Shown: positions 23,844 through 32,786, counted from the first letter of the stretch. The stretch: 34,116 nt of DNA from Acidimicrobiaceae bacterium (GCA_025464005.1 JAODBO010000110.1:1-34116), one strand, 5' to 3'. Made by a program: numbers and translations. The notes: a model not told the origin generated them from the letters alone.

Positions 23844-26800
23844 TCAGCGCAGCAAGGTGCTGTGCCCCGACCGGAAGTCCCCACCGCTGAAGTACGCGAC
23901 GGAGATCTGCGCCTTCGTGGCGATCCGGACGACGATCGACGCGCGCTGGTGCTCGAGGGCAAGGCCGTACCTGAGCGTCCCAATGGTAAGCACCACGTGT
24001 CCTCGGGGTACGCCCGACCCCAGCTTCGAGGCAGCCACCGCGACGGTCACCCGGAAGAGACCCTTGCCGAGCGGCGACGCACGGAGCGAGAGACGCAGGA
24101 CGGCCTTGTCGGGCTGGATATCGACGACGGATGCCGTCACCGAAGAAGTGACCCCTGTCGTCCCCGAGTACGACGCTGCCAGCACGGTGCTGCCGACCCG
24201 GGGAGCCTTACGCGAGCTGCACGACGCCGTGCCGCCGCTCACCGTCGCGTTGCAGATCGCGTGCTTGCCGACGGCGAACGAGACCGTGCCACCGCTCACG
24301 CCGCCGGCACTGTCGGCGATAGCCGCCGTGTACTTGACGAGACCCCCGAAGACCCGGTGTCCCGAGGTGGACACCGTGACCGTCGAGGCACGCGCCACCG
24401 ACGGGCTCACGGTTGAAACCGTCGACGTATTCGACACGAAGACCGTGCCATAGAGGTCGGAGAGGCTCGGCGACGAAGAAGCGTCCACCGTCACCGTGAC
24501 ACATCCACCCACCGGCGAAGTCTCTTGCGAGGGCGCGGTGAGAACCTGGGTGATCGGGTTCCACCAGTCGATGGACGTGCGCGGGGGCAAGCCGCAGATC
24601 GTGATGTCGACGGTGCTGAACGACGATCCCGGTGTCGTCGCCACGTCGAAGAACTGGCTTCCCCTCGTTGCTTGGAGTTGTGCCACCGGGTTGGAGCTGT
24701 ACTGCCCTACGACGACTTCACCCGAGCCCGTCCCGATCGCGGCGATGGCAGATGACGCGCCGCCCGCGACCGCCGCACCGGAAGACGAGGACGACGTTCC
24801 CGACGACGTAGCGATCGGGGCGGCCCCGACAGGAACGACGGAGTTCGACAATGAGGCGGGTGAGTCACCGCCGCCGTTGACCGCGACGACTGAGAAGTCA
24901 TAGGCGTCACCGTCAACGAGCGAGCCGATCGTCGTCGACGTCCCCACCACGCTGACCGATGAGCCCTTCGTGGTCGTCAGGTCGTTTGTCGTCACCTGGT
25001 AGCTCGTGACGGCCGATCCTCCGGACGGCGCCGTCCACGAGAGCCCGACGGTGCTGACGAGACCGCCGGAGGTCGTCACGGCACTGACCGCGGTGGGCGC
25101 CGTAGGAGCTATCCATCCGATCGCGAAGCTCTGCTGTGCTCGCGCGGCAGCGCTGTAGTTCGCACTGCCTGCTTCGTTGGCATCGATCAAGCAGGTGCCG
25201 CTGCCCGCGAAGGAGACGACGCCCGTCCCCGACGAGTACGAGCACGCGCCCGCCGTCGATGAGGAGTCGACCGAGAATGTGACAGCGTTGCCCGACGCTC
25301 CGCCGGTGGCCCCCGGCGAATAGCTTCCCCCAGGCACGGCGCCGCTCGGCATGCTCGAGGTGAAGGCGACCGTCTGTGGTGCCTTCACGATCGCGAAGCT
25401 CTGCTGTTGCTGAGTCGCGGCCGCGTAGTTGCCTCCCGCCGACTGATTGGCGTCGATCACGCAGTTGCCGGGCCCGGTGAAGGAGACGACGCCCGTCCCG
25501 GACGAGTACGAGCACGCGCCAGTTGCCGACGAGGAGTCGACGGAGAAGGTGACCGCGTTGCCCGAGGCGCCCCCGGTCGCCACCGGGGTGTAGCCACCTC
25601 CGTAGACGGCGCTGGTCGGCGCGCTCGCGGTGAAGGAGACCGACTGTGGCAACTCCAGCTTGTATGTCCAGGTGTTGGAGTACGTGTTGTACAGATGGTC
25701 CACCCCGCCGAAGAGCACCGTGCTCCCGATCGCCGGGTCGTAGGCCATCGTCGACCCAAACCGGGACGGTGCACTTGTGCCGGGCGCGAGCTGGGTCCAG
25801 TTGGAGCCGTTCCACGCCCAGGTGTCGTTGTAGGTCGAGGTGCCGTTCGCCGAGCTGCCGCCGGTGAGGATCATCTCTCCGAGCGTCCCGTCGTAGACCA
25901 TGGTGCCTTGGGAGCGCCCAGGCGGGCTATTCATCGGCGACTGCTGGGTCCACGTCGAACCGTTGAAGGTCCAGGTGTCGGAGTACGCGGTGGTGTCGTC
26001 GCTGCTCGACCCTCCGAAGAGGACCATGTTGCCGGTCGCGGGGTCGTAGGCCATCTGTGCGTTCTGGCGGGCCAACGGACTCGTCGACGGGTTGAGCTGG
26101 GTCCAGTTCGAGCCGTTCCACGCCCAGGTGGCGTTGAGATCGCTGGGCCCGAGCCCGTAGCCGCCGAACAGCAGCATCTCGTGCAGGGCCGGGTCGTAAG
26201 CCAGCGACCCTTGGGAGTTGTAGGAGGGGCTGGTCGACGGGTTGAGCTGGGTCCAGTTCGAGCCGTTCCAGCTCCAGGTGTCCCGCTCGAACAGTCCGTA
26301 GTCGATCCCGCCGTAGAGAAGCACCGTCCCGGTCGCCGGGTCGTAGGCCATCTCGGCGAGCTGGCGCATCGCAGGACTGGTAGCGGGTGCCTTATTGGTC
26401 CAGGTCGTGCCGTTGAACGTCCAGGTGTCCGCGAGGAGGCCAGCAGGCGCCCATCCGCCGAACAGCACCATGTTGCCAGCGGCCGCGTCGTAGGCCATCG
26501 TCCCGAAAGCCCGCGCCGGTGGGCTGGAGGATGGCGATAGCTGTGCCCAGCTCGGAGTCCCGGTTGGGGCGAAGGTCCAGGTGTCAGCAAGCTCGCCGCC
26601 CAAGCCGTTTCCGCCGAAGAGGACCAAGTTGGCTGTAGCCGGGTCGTAGGCCATCTGCGCATCGGCGCGTGCGGCCGGGCTCGTGGAGGGGCTGAGCTCG
26701 GTCCAAGTGGATCCGTCCCACGTCCAGGACTCCGCGACGTCACCGGACGCGCCGAAGCCGCCGAACAGGACCAGGTTTCCCGTCCCGGGGTCGTACGACA

Positions 26801-27566
26801 GGGACGCCTCGAACAGCTGAGGCGGGCTCGCGGTCGGTGCCTGGAGCGTCCACGTGATCCCGTTCCACGTCCAGGTGTCCGATTCGGGGGTGACCCCGCC
26901 GTTGGTGCCGCCGAACAGAACGATGTTCCCCGTTGCCTGGTCATAGGCCATGGACGCGCCATAGCGCGCGGAAGGGCTCGTCGTCGGTGACTGCTGGGTC
27001 CACGTCGTGCCGTCGAAGGTCCAGGTGTCGGCCAGATTGGCGCTGCCCGACCCGCCGAACAGGACCATGTTTCCGGTCGCCGGGTCGTAGGCCATCGAAG
27101 CACCGTTGCGTGCGGGCGGACTCGTCGCCGGGCTCAGCTGGGTCCAGGTCGTGCCGTTCCACGTCCAGGTGTCCGCGAGGTTGCCGCTTCCGCTGAAGCC
27201 GCCGAAGAGCAACAACTTCCCGATGGCCGGGTCGAATGCCATCGTCGAGAGGTAGCGTGCGGGCGGACTCGTCGTCGGGCTCAGCTGGGTCCAGGTCGTG
27301 CCGCTCCACGTCCAGGTGTCCGCGAGGGCGCTCCCACCTGCGGTGCTGCTCCCCCCGAACAGGACCACGTTGGCTGTGGCGCTGTCGTATGCGAGCGTCG
27401 CGTTCGAGCGTGCACCCGGGCTCGTGGTCGGCGACTGCTCGGTCCAAGAACCGGTCGTCGCAGCTCCGGCCGTGGCGCTGAAGAGCGCGACCGCCGACGT
27501 CACCGTCGACGCGGCCATGAGCACAGCAACGGTGGGCGCGGCAATTCTCTTGGCAATGCCCTTCAC
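23844..27566 (-). CDS. Secreted Kelch-repeat / Ig-like / FnIII protein
   Basis: A 1240-residue exported protein. A signal peptide occupies residues 1-36 (MKGIAKRIAAPTVAVLMAAS, cut near AGA-A). Twelve Kelch-like repeats of about 50 residues follow (about 38-635), each with a SPxTSPPAR, MAYDPATGNMVLFGG and DTWTWNGTTW pattern, long enough for two six-bladed propellers. Next are two similar Ig-like repeats (VTFSVDSSS with one Cys pair each), a fibronectin type III domain (about residue 820), and C-terminal Ig-like repeats. There is no LPXTG or membrane anchor, so it is probably released or bound non-covalently. GTG at 27566 has AGGAGG about 10 bases upstream. It is likely an adhesin or carbohydrate-binding surface protein; the ligand is unknown. 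Confidence 0.88.
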   Translation of the reverse strand: MKGIAKRIAAPTVAVLMAASTVTSAVALFSATAGAATTGSWTEQSPTTSPGARSNATLAYDSATANVVLFGGSSTAGGSALADTWTWSGTTWTQLSPTTSPPARYLSTMAFDPAIGKLLLFGGFSGSGNLADTWTWNGTTWTQLSPATSPPARNGASMAYDPATGNMVLFGGSGSANLADTWTFDGTTWTQQSPTTSPSARYGASMAYDQATGNIVLFGGTNGGVTPESDTWTWNGITWTLQAPTASPPQLFEASLSYDPGTGNLVLFGGFGASGDVAESWTWDGSTWTELSPSTSPAARADAQMAYDPATANLVLFGGNGLGGELADTWTFAPTGTPSWAQLSPSSSPPARAFGTMAYDAAAGNMVLFGGWAPAGLLADTWTFNGTTWTNKAPATSPAMRQLAEMAYDPATGTVLLYGGIDYGLFERDTWSWNGSNWTQLNPSTSPSYNSQGSLAYDPALHEMLLFGGYGLGPSDLNATWAWNGSNWTQLNPSTSPLARQNAQMAYDPATGNMVLFGGSSSDDTTAYSDTWTFNGSTWTQQSPMNSPPGRSQGTMVYDGTLGEMILTGGSSANGTSTYNDTWAWNGSNWTQLAPGTSAPSRFGSTMAYDPAIGSTVLFGGVDHLYNTYSNTWTYKLELPQSVSFTASAPTSAVYGGGYTPVATGGASGNAVTFSVDSSSATGACSYSSGTGVVSFTGPGNCVIDANQSAGGNYAAATQQQQSFAIVKAPQTVAFTSSMPSGAVPGGSYSPGATGGASGNAVTFSVDSSSTAGACSYSSGTGVVSFAGSGTCLIDANEAGSANYSAAARAQQSFAIGWIAPTAPTAVSAVTTSGGLVSTVGLSWTAPSGGSAVTSYQVTTNDLTTTKGSSVSVVGTSTTIGSLVDGDAYDFSVVAVNGGGDSPASLSNSVVPVGAAPIATSSGTSSSSSGAAVAGGASSAIAAIGTGSGEVVVGQYSSNPVAQLQATRGSQFFDVATTPGSSFSTVDITICGLPPRTSIDWWNPITQVLTAPSQETSPVGGCVTVTVDASSSPSLSDLYGTVFVSNTSTVSTVSPSVARASTVTVSTSGHRVFGGLVKYTAAIADSAGGVSGGTVSFAVGKHAICNATVSGGTASCSSRKAPRVGSTVLAASYSGTTGVTSSVTASVVDIQPDKAVLRLSLRASPLGKGLFRVTVAVAASKLGSGVPRGHVVLTIGTLRYGLALEHQRASIVVRIATKAQISVAYFSGGDFRSGHSTLLR

Positions 27567-27976
27567 GACGTTCGATCCTCCTGGAGCTGGGATTGCGACC
27601 CGGGGGGGCTACCTCGAAGGGAGCCAAGGGCCGGCGGGACGCTTCCCCGTCCTAACGGCGCCCGGCGCCGACAAATTACAGATTGGCTGAGATATTCGAG
27701 GTGCCGGAGCCCGAGGACCAGGTCAAGCTCAACAGATTCATTGAGGATGCACTCTCAAGTTACCGGAGAGCACCCTGTGCGCCTGGCCGTAACTTGAGGG
27801 GAGGTCGGTCCTTTCGACCGTGAGCGGCTCCGGAAAGTCCCGGCTCAGCTCCGGCTTCGCTCGCGCGGGCGGCGACTTCGGATCCCGAGCTTCGTTCGCA
27901 GGCTCGGATCCTTCTTCGGGCCGGACCGCCACATGGAGTGGTGGAGGCTCAGCGCGTTTGATTAGTCTGCTGCCCC
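27567..27976. other. Intergenic region with several stem-loops
   Basis: The region separates the divergent Kelch and LytM-like genes. CTCAAGTTAC (27754-27763) pairs perfectly with GTAACTTGAG (27789-27798). GGATCCCGAGC (27880-27890) pairs with GCTCGGATCC (27902-27911) with one bulge. CGGTC/GACCG forms a small hairpin near 27,813-27,827. A TAGTCT at 27963-27968 lies 8 bp before the ATG at 27977 and could drive a leaderless transcript. No known riboswitch consensus was recognised. Confidence 0.4.
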
Positions 27977-29305
27977 ATGTGCGTTCCGGGGCCCTGTTCG
28001 ACCGCGGGCGAACGTCGGGGAGCGTTCGACCCCGGAGGGGTCAGATCGGGCGCCTGGCGCGGTGGCCCGTTCGCTCGCAGGCTTGGCGGCGCGGCGATCG
28101 CGGCGATGAGCCTGCTCGGCGCCTTCCTTTCGGTGCTGGCGTTGTCGCCTGTCACGGCAGCGGCGGGCATCGGTGCGGACCAGGCGACGATCGGCCAGCT
28201 CGAGCAGCGCATAGCGGCCCAAGGAGCGCAGGTCCAGTCCCTAGTCAGCCGCTCCGACAGGGTCGCCGGGCGCCTCGCCGCGATCAAGCGGCAGATCGCC
28301 CACTATCACGCACGTCTCGTCGACGACCACCGCGCCGAGGCTCGAGCGACCGTCCGACTGCGGCACGTAGCGGTGGACGCGTACGTCACCGCCGTGTCTG
28401 GGAACTCGACGACGTTCGCGAGCTTGACGAGCTCCACGAACGTCTCGACCCTGCCCGAGCAGGAGGTGTACGCCGGCATCGCTAGCGGGACCTTGGGTAC
28501 TGCGATGACCGCCCTACAAGTGGACCAGCACCGCACCGCGACGACCCAGAGCGCGCTGCGCGACGCGCAAGCTCGGACCGCATCCGCCCTCGGCCAGCTC
28601 GCCTCGGCGCGAAAGGCGGCCCAGGCTGCGATTGGTGCCGATGAGGCGATGCTGAGCCACGTGCGCGGCAACCTCCGAGCCCTGGTGATCGTCGCCAGCG
28701 ACCGGCGCATGGCGGCGAAGGAGCAGGCATCCGAACAGGCGTTGGCATCAGCGTCGGCGCAACAACCAGCGCCGCAGCAGGCCACGGCCGTCCCGGTACC
28801 ACCGCCCGTTCACGTCGTACCGGGCGTCTATGCCAACCCGCTGCGATCCGTCAGCGGCCTCACGTCCGAGCGGATCGACCAGGGCGTCGACTTCAACGGC
28901 TTCGGGCCTGTCTACGCCATCGGTGACGGCGTCGTGCTGAGCACCGTGAATGCCGGCTGGCCGGGCGGGACCTTCATCGCCTACCGGCTCACCGACGGCC
29001 GCGGAGCGGGCCTCGTCGTCTACGTAGCCGAGGACGTCAACCCGGCGGTGCAGCCCGGCCAGAGCGTGACGCCCGGCACCGTCCTCGGTCAGATGTACGG
29101 AGGACCGGACGGCATCGAGACGGGATGGGCAGACGCGTCCGCCCTCGGCTCCTCGATGGCATCCAACTACGCACAGTTCGACGGCTCGAACTCGACGGCC
29201 TTCGGCTTCAACTTCTCCCAGTTGCTCCAGTCCGTCGGAGGTCCGGGAGGCGTCGCCGAGAGCGCGCCCACGGGTGCTCTCCCGTCCGGATGGCCCCAAT
29301 GGTAA
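27977..29305 (+). CDS. Exported coiled-coil protein with degenerate LytM (M23-like) domain
   Basis: About 442 residues. An Arg pair (34-35) is followed by a hydrophobic export segment ending near residue 63 (VTAAAGIG). Residues 70-270 are a long coiled coil (IGQLEQRIAAQ, then RVAGRLAAIKRQI), as in EnvC-type amidase activators. Residues 280-440 match the LytM-like domain (RIDQGVDFNGFGPVYAIGDG, then GGTFIAYRLTDG). The M23 zinc ligands are not in place: the HxxxD His is Gln in DQGVDF, and the HxH segment reads YVAED. It is therefore probably not a peptidase but may regulate cell wall hydrolysis. The start is uncertain; ATG 27977 fits the TAGTCT leaderless model, whereas ATG 28106 would lose the basic part of the signal. 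Confidence 0.8.
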   Translation: MCVPGPCSTAGERRGAFDPGGVRSGAWRGGPFARRLGGAAIAAMSLLGAFLSVLALSPVTAAAGIGADQATIGQLEQRIAAQGAQVQSLVSRSDRVAGRLAAIKRQIAHYHARLVDDHRAEARATVRLRHVAVDAYVTAVSGNSTTFASLTSSTNVSTLPEQEVYAGIASGTLGTAMTALQVDQHRTATTQSALRDAQARTASALGQLASARKAAQAAIGADEAMLSHVRGNLRALVIVASDRRMAAKEQASEQALASASAQQPAPQQATAVPVPPPVHVVPGVYANPLRSVSGLTSERIDQGVDFNGFGPVYAIGDGVVLSTVNAGWPGGTFIAYRLTDGRGAGLVVYVAEDVNPAVQPGQSVTPGTVLGQMYGGPDGIETGWADASALGSSMASNYAQFDGSNSTAFGFNFSQLLQSVGGPGGVAESAPTGALPSGWPQW

Positions 29306-29349
29306 CGGCCCAGTCGTGAGGCCCCGATGGTGATCGCCCAAATGGTGAT
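29292..29349 (+). repeat. Four degenerate ~15-bp tandem repeats after the LytM gene
   Basis: Units GGCCCCAATGGTAAC, GGCCCAGTCGTGA, GGCCCCGATGGTGAT and CGCCCAAATGGTGAT follow one another. They begin within the last codons of the LytM-like gene and continue past its stop. Confidence 0.6.
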
Positions 29350-29435
29350 GGCTTCGCTGTAGCCAGCGGATGGACCCACCCGTTCATGGGTCGGGCGCGC
29401 ACGATCCAGGCAGGACCAACCCCTACGATGACCGG

Positions 29436-29936
29436 GTGCAATCGCCCCAACCTCCTCGGCAACGCTCGCGCTCGACGATCGAGAGCGCGCTCGCTCAGTT
29501 CAAGATCGACTTCGAGCCCCAGTACGACCAGCCCAGGACCGCGCGGCTCGTGCTAGCGACGGTCCTGTCCGTCGTCGGCTCGTTGGTAGCTGACGCCATC
29601 CTCGTGGCGATCGGCACGGCGATCTTTCCTTCCACGAAGGACTACTCACACTTCCAGTTCTCCGACTACAGCAAGCTCACGATCATCGGTGTGGTCATCG
29701 CGTGCGCGGCGTGGCCCGTCGTGAGCCGAGTCTCGTCCGCTCCGCGGTGGGTGTTCGTGCGTATGGCGATCGCAGTGACGGCGGTCTTGCTGCTCCCCGA
29801 CCTGTACCTCCTCGCGAACGGGGAACCCGCGAAGGCGGTCGTGGTGCTCATGGCCATGCACCTGGTGATCGGGCTCGTTACCTACAGCGCGCTCGTGCGC
29901 ATCGCCCCGGCGAGGATGCGCCGCATCGCGGTCTGA
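29436..29936 (+). CDS. Small four-helix membrane protein (DUF6069-like)
   Basis: A 166-residue membrane protein from the GTG at 29436. About 35 soluble N-terminal residues precede four hydrophobic segments at roughly 37-62, 80-97, 107-125 and 132-152. The pattern of a short loop with FQFSDYSKLTIIGVV before segment 2 and PDLYLLANG after segment 3 resembles DUF6069, a family of unknown function. TACGAT at 29422-29427 lies 8 bp before the GTG, consistent with leaderless transcription; no Shine-Dalgarno is present. The gene is convergent with ybjQ, with a 19-bp gap. Confidence 0.7.
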   Translation: MQSPQPPRQRSRSTIESALAQFKIDFEPQYDQPRTARLVLATVLSVVGSLVADAILVAIGTAIFPSTKDYSHFQFSDYSKLTIIGVVIACAAWPVVSRVSSAPRWVFVRMAIAVTAVLLLPDLYLLANGEPAKAVVVLMAMHLVIGLVTYSALVRIAPARMRRIAV

Positions 29937-29955
29937 CTTCAGCCGGGGAGAACTC

Positions 29956-30282
29956 TCAGCCGGTACGCGCGACGATCTGGACGGCGGTGCCGTAGGCGCA
30001 GATCTCTGTCCAGACCCCGCCCATCTCCGAGGTGTCGAAGCGCATCGCGACGACGGCGTTGGCGCCTTTGGCCGCGGCGGCGTCCACGAGCCGGTCGATG
30101 ACCTCTTGACGACTCTGCTCGAGGTTGCGGGTCATCCCCCTGAGCTCGCCACCGACGATCGCCTTGAGTCCCGCGCCCATCTGGGAGAAGGCGTTGCGGG
30201 ATCGTACCGTCAGCCCGAACACCTCGCCGTAGACCGCGACGATGTCGTAGCCCGGCAGCTCGTTGGTCGTAGCGATCAGCAT
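29956..30282 (-). CDS. YbjQ/UPF0145 family protein
   Basis: A 108-residue protein covering the whole UPF0145 (YbjQ) family: it starts with MLIATTNELPGYDIV, continues with the Arg-rich RSRNAFSQMGAGLKAIVGGEL, and ends with the AKGANAVVAMRFD core. YbjQ proteins form pentamers of unknown function and are sometimes called heavy-metal-binding. It lies 25 bp after the methyltransferase gene on the same strand and is probably the last gene of the run that begins with degV. Confidence 0.88.
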   Translation of the reverse strand: MLIATTNELPGYDIVAVYGEVFGLTVRSRNAFSQMGAGLKAIVGGELRGMTRNLEQSRQEVIDRLVDAAAAKGANAVVAMRFDTSEMGGVWTEICAYGTAVQIVARTG

Positions 30283-30307
30283 CGGCGCCTCCCTGGAGTG
30301 AGCTTGG

Positions 30308-31054
30308 TCAGGTCTTTTTGGTCCCGCGCACGACCGCAGCCTCGTTCACGACAGGGATCGCCTCCACGTCGACGAGCCCGGCGTCCTCGAACATCTGGAC
30401 CCACGCCTGCATCGACACCGGTCGTTCCTGGAAGCGCAGGAGGAAGCGGCCGCCGTTCTTGAGGATGCGCCACCAGCCGGCAGGGCCCTTGCGCAGCATG
30501 AGGGCCAACTTGGAGGAGATGATCTCTCGGTCGCGGGCGTCCCCGCCCCTGCCGAACATCATGTCGCCGACCACGAGCCGGCCCCCCGGGCGCAGCCATC
30601 CCGCCGCCTGACGGACGGCAGCCGCCTTGTCAGGGTCGCGCAGGTGGTGCAGGGCGTAATTGGAGACGACCAGGTCGACGGAGCCCTCACCGAGCTCCAG
30701 ATGCTCGATCGGCACGGCGCGTCCCTCAACGTTGGTCAGGCCGGCGGCGCGCGCGTGCTCATCGAGCAGGTCGATCATGGCGCGGCTCACGTCCACGGCG
30801 AGCACGGTGCCGGCCGCCGGCGCGATCCGTAGCGCCAGCTGGCCGGAGCCGCACCCGAGATCGACGACGTACTGGCCAGCAGCGGGGGCGCCTTCGGCGA
30901 CGACCCGTTCCACCACCTTGACCAATCCGGGGTTGTTGCCCGCTCCGTGGTCCCACGATCTCGCGTTGCGCGTCCAGAAGCGCTGTTGGCGGGCGATGTT
31001 GGCCCGGGACGTGGCCGGGGCGCCGGGATTTGGCGCGTCGGGTCGCGAAGTCAC
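30308..31054 (-). CDS. Class I SAM-dependent methyltransferase
   Basis: A 248-residue Rossmann-fold methyltransferase. Motif I VVDLGCGSGQLAL lies at residues 63-75, an acidic post-I residue follows in VLAVDVSRAMIDLL, motif IV-like DLVVSNYALHHL is near residue 130, and the LRPGGRLVVGD motif near residue 155 is clear. The substrate is not evident; the fold and HHL motif are shared with quinone- and small-molecule-methylating enzymes. It follows the RodZ-C-like gene by 45 bp and precedes ybjQ by 25 bp, so it is likely in one operon with them. Confidence 0.88.
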   Translation of the reverse strand: MTSRPDAPNPGAPATSRANIARQQRFWTRNARSWDHGAGNNPGLVKVVERVVAEGAPAAGQYVVDLGCGSGQLALRIAPAAGTVLAVDVSRAMIDLLDEHARAAGLTNVEGRAVPIEHLELGEGSVDLVVSNYALHHLRDPDKAAAVRQAAGWLRPGGRLVVGDMMFGRGGDARDREIISSKLALMLRKGPAGWWRILKNGGRFLLRFQERPVSMQAWVQMFEDAGLVDVEAIPVVNEAAVVRGTKKT

Positions 31055-31099
31055 GGGTTAGTTCCTCTCTCGGGTCTGTCGGGGTGCGCCCCGCGCACC

Positions 31100-31840
31100 T
31101 CAGGTCCCGGCAGGGACGAAGGTGTAGCCGTAGTTGAGCTGCGGCGCCTTGATGGTACCGATGGTCGTGCCGCCCGTCTCGACGGCGATGCTCGTCGCCG
31201 TCGCCGAGACGGTGATCGTCGAGCTGCCCGTGACGGGGAAGGCCTTCGGGCTCGCGCTCGGCTGCACGGTTTGGCCGTACTGCAAGGTCTTCGAACCTGC
31301 GGGTACGTTGATCGCCGTCCAACAGGGGTGCGCCGTCACCACGACGATCGAGTACGAGCGCGACGGGACCGCGTACGTCGCGCCCGTCGAGGTGTGCGAG
31401 GTCTCCCGGAAGCCCGATGCCTGGCGCGTCGTCACCGGCGCCGAGGTGGTCGACGGGGCCCCGCCCTGACCCGCTGGAGCGGAAGAGGTCGTAGCAGAGT
31501 TCCTCAGGAAGTCGAGCCACGTCGGGTGGTAGTGCTCGACCGCGCGGCCGGCGAGCATGAGGACCAGTACGAAGAAGAGCAGCCACACGGTGAGGCGCAC
31601 TGCGTACGGCGCCGGCCGCCGGCGCGACTCGTACCGCTCCTCGGTACGCCGCCCGGCCGGCGGCCGCGGGTGTCGCCCCTGCGGTGGCCGCACGATGGGC
31701 ATCTCGGCGGTAATCGTCGCCGACGGCGTCGCTGGCTGAATGCGGGTCGCGGGCGTGGCGCGTGGCAGTGGCGGCGCGTCGGGCTCAGCCGTCGCGACGG
31801 CACGTCTACCCGTCGTATCCCTTCTCTCCCTGGTACCCAC
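31100..31840 (-). CDS. Membrane protein with RodZ-C-like (DUF4115-like) domain
   Basis: About 246 residues from the GTG at 31840. The first ~80 residues are Pro/Arg rich and disordered. One membrane helix lies at residues 82-98 (LTVWLLFFVLVLMLAG). After a Ser/Thr/Ala-rich linker, the C-terminal ~90 residues form a beta domain (VVTAHPCWTAINVPAGSK, then LQYGQTVQPS) resembling the extracytoplasmic domain of RodZ (DUF4115). The N-terminal HTH of RodZ is missing. It may act in cell envelope organisation. It lies 86 bp downstream of degV on the same strand. Confidence 0.7.
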   Translation of the reverse strand: MGTRERRDTTGRRAVATAEPDAPPLPRATPATRIQPATPSATITAEMPIVRPPQGRHPRPPAGRRTEERYESRRRPAPYAVRLTVWLLFFVLVLMLAGRAVEHYHPTWLDFLRNSATTSSAPAGQGGAPSTTSAPVTTRQASGFRETSHTSTGATYAVPSRSYSIVVVTAHPCWTAINVPAGSKTLQYGQTVQPSASPKAFPVTGSSTITVSATATSIAVETGGTTIGTIKAPQLNYGYTFVPAGT

Positions 31841-31926
31841 CGGCGCGTCCTAACCTCGTCGGCCCTCTACCCGAACCTCTACCCGAAATACCGGAACGGT
31901 ACCGCGCGCTTCGCCACGCAGGGCGG

Positions 31927-32757
31927 TCATCGGTCGGCGACCTTGGGCAACCAGGCCGCGCCGACAACGCCTCGGCCGGTGTGGATCTGCATGGCGACGC
32001 TGAAACCACATACGAAATCGACGCCGCCGAGGAGGCTTTCGAGCCGCTCCGCCAGCTCCGGAGCTCCTGCGTGGAACACCGTCGACCGCTCGACCCCGGA
32101 CTTGGTGCTCGCCTCGAAAGCGCTCCGGATCGTCTCGAGGGTCTGCTCGGCGCCCTCGGTCTCGCCGAGGGGCTCGACGATCCCGTCGCGCATCCTGAAC
32201 ACGCTGCGGCTTCCCGCGAGCGCTGTCGCACCGAGGACCGACTCGGGGACCGGTCCGCTGCGGCGAAGGGAGTCGAGCGTGGCGAGCGACGCCACGAGCT
32301 CGACGCGTCGCGTCGCGTCCTCGATCGCCGCCACGACGGCGGCGAGGTCACCGCCGCTCGCCGCCACTTCGGCGCCGGCCAGGACCACCAGCGCCTGACC
32401 TGCGGCGGCCGTCCGGGCATCGATGGCGACAGCGGGGCGCGTCGCCAGTTCCGCGGCGAGGGAGGCGTTGCGGTACATCGCGGCGAACTCGATCGCGGGA
32501 GTCACCACGACCGCGGCGTCGTAGCCGGCGTCCTCGACCGCTGCTAGGTATTCTGTAACGAACGGACGGTTCGCACCGGAGAGCTCCTCCTGCTCGGCGG
32601 CCTCGGACAGGGACCACTCCGAGTCGTCCTCGGACTCCGGGGGGACGTGCTCTTCGGGCAGGTGAAGGCTGATAGGGAGCACGTTGATGCCGAACTGCTC
32701 GGCGAGCGCAGCGGGCAGGCAGGTACTCGAGTCCGTGACCACCGCGACGTTGCCCAC
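31927..32757 (-). CDS. DegV family fatty-acid-binding protein
   Basis: About 276 residues. The N-terminus VGNVAVVTDSSTCLP carries the DegV signature, followed by INVLPISLHL and, in the C-terminal domain, AMQIHTGRGVVGAAW, where the HTG(x)G(x)G motif contacts the bound fatty acid. DegV proteins bind acyl chains and can present them to fatty acid kinase. The GTG at 32757 is the most likely start: a TATCGT lies about 8 bp upstream and would give a leaderless transcript. It heads the minus-strand run and is divergent from the MerR-TetR gene across a palindrome. Confidence 0.88.
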   Translation of the reverse strand: MGNVAVVTDSSTCLPAALAEQFGINVLPISLHLPEEHVPPESEDDSEWSLSEAAEQEELSGANRPFVTEYLAAVEDAGYDAAVVVTPAIEFAAMYRNASLAAELATRPAVAIDARTAAAGQALVVLAGAEVAASGGDLAAVVAAIEDATRRVELVASLATLDSLRRSGPVPESVLGATALAGSRSVFRMRDGIVEPLGETEGAEQTLETIRSAFEASTKSGVERSTVFHAGAPELAERLESLLGGVDFVCGFSVAMQIHTGRGVVGAAWLPKVADR

Positions 32758-32765
32758 GTGGGGAA

Positions 32766-32786
32766 CGATACTGGTCGGCAGTATCG
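32766..32786. promoter_or_regulatory. 21-bp perfect palindromic operator between degV and the MerR-TetR gene
   Basis: CGATACTG and CAGTATCG are perfect 8-bp arms around GTCGG. The site overlaps the likely -10 region of degV and lies about 77 bp upstream of the regulator's ATG. This is typical of a site for the divergently encoded TetR/MerR-type regulator. Confidence 0.65.

Noticed and set aside
25407..26540. Long open frame (377 codons) on the + strand inside the Kelch gene
   Set aside because: It is antisense to a well-formed repeat protein, is Arg/Val/Gly rich without domains, and its length reflects the repeated high-GC codons opposite.
27750..27960. c-di-AMP (ydaO) or c-di-GMP riboswitch upstream of the LytM-like gene
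   Set aside because: The conserved blocks of these riboswitches could not be matched; only unspecific hairpins were found.
30947..32398. 483-codon + strand open frame
   Set aside because: It lies antisense to the methyltransferase, RodZ-C-like and degV genes, which have clear family motifs. Its translation is Arg-rich and without a domain.
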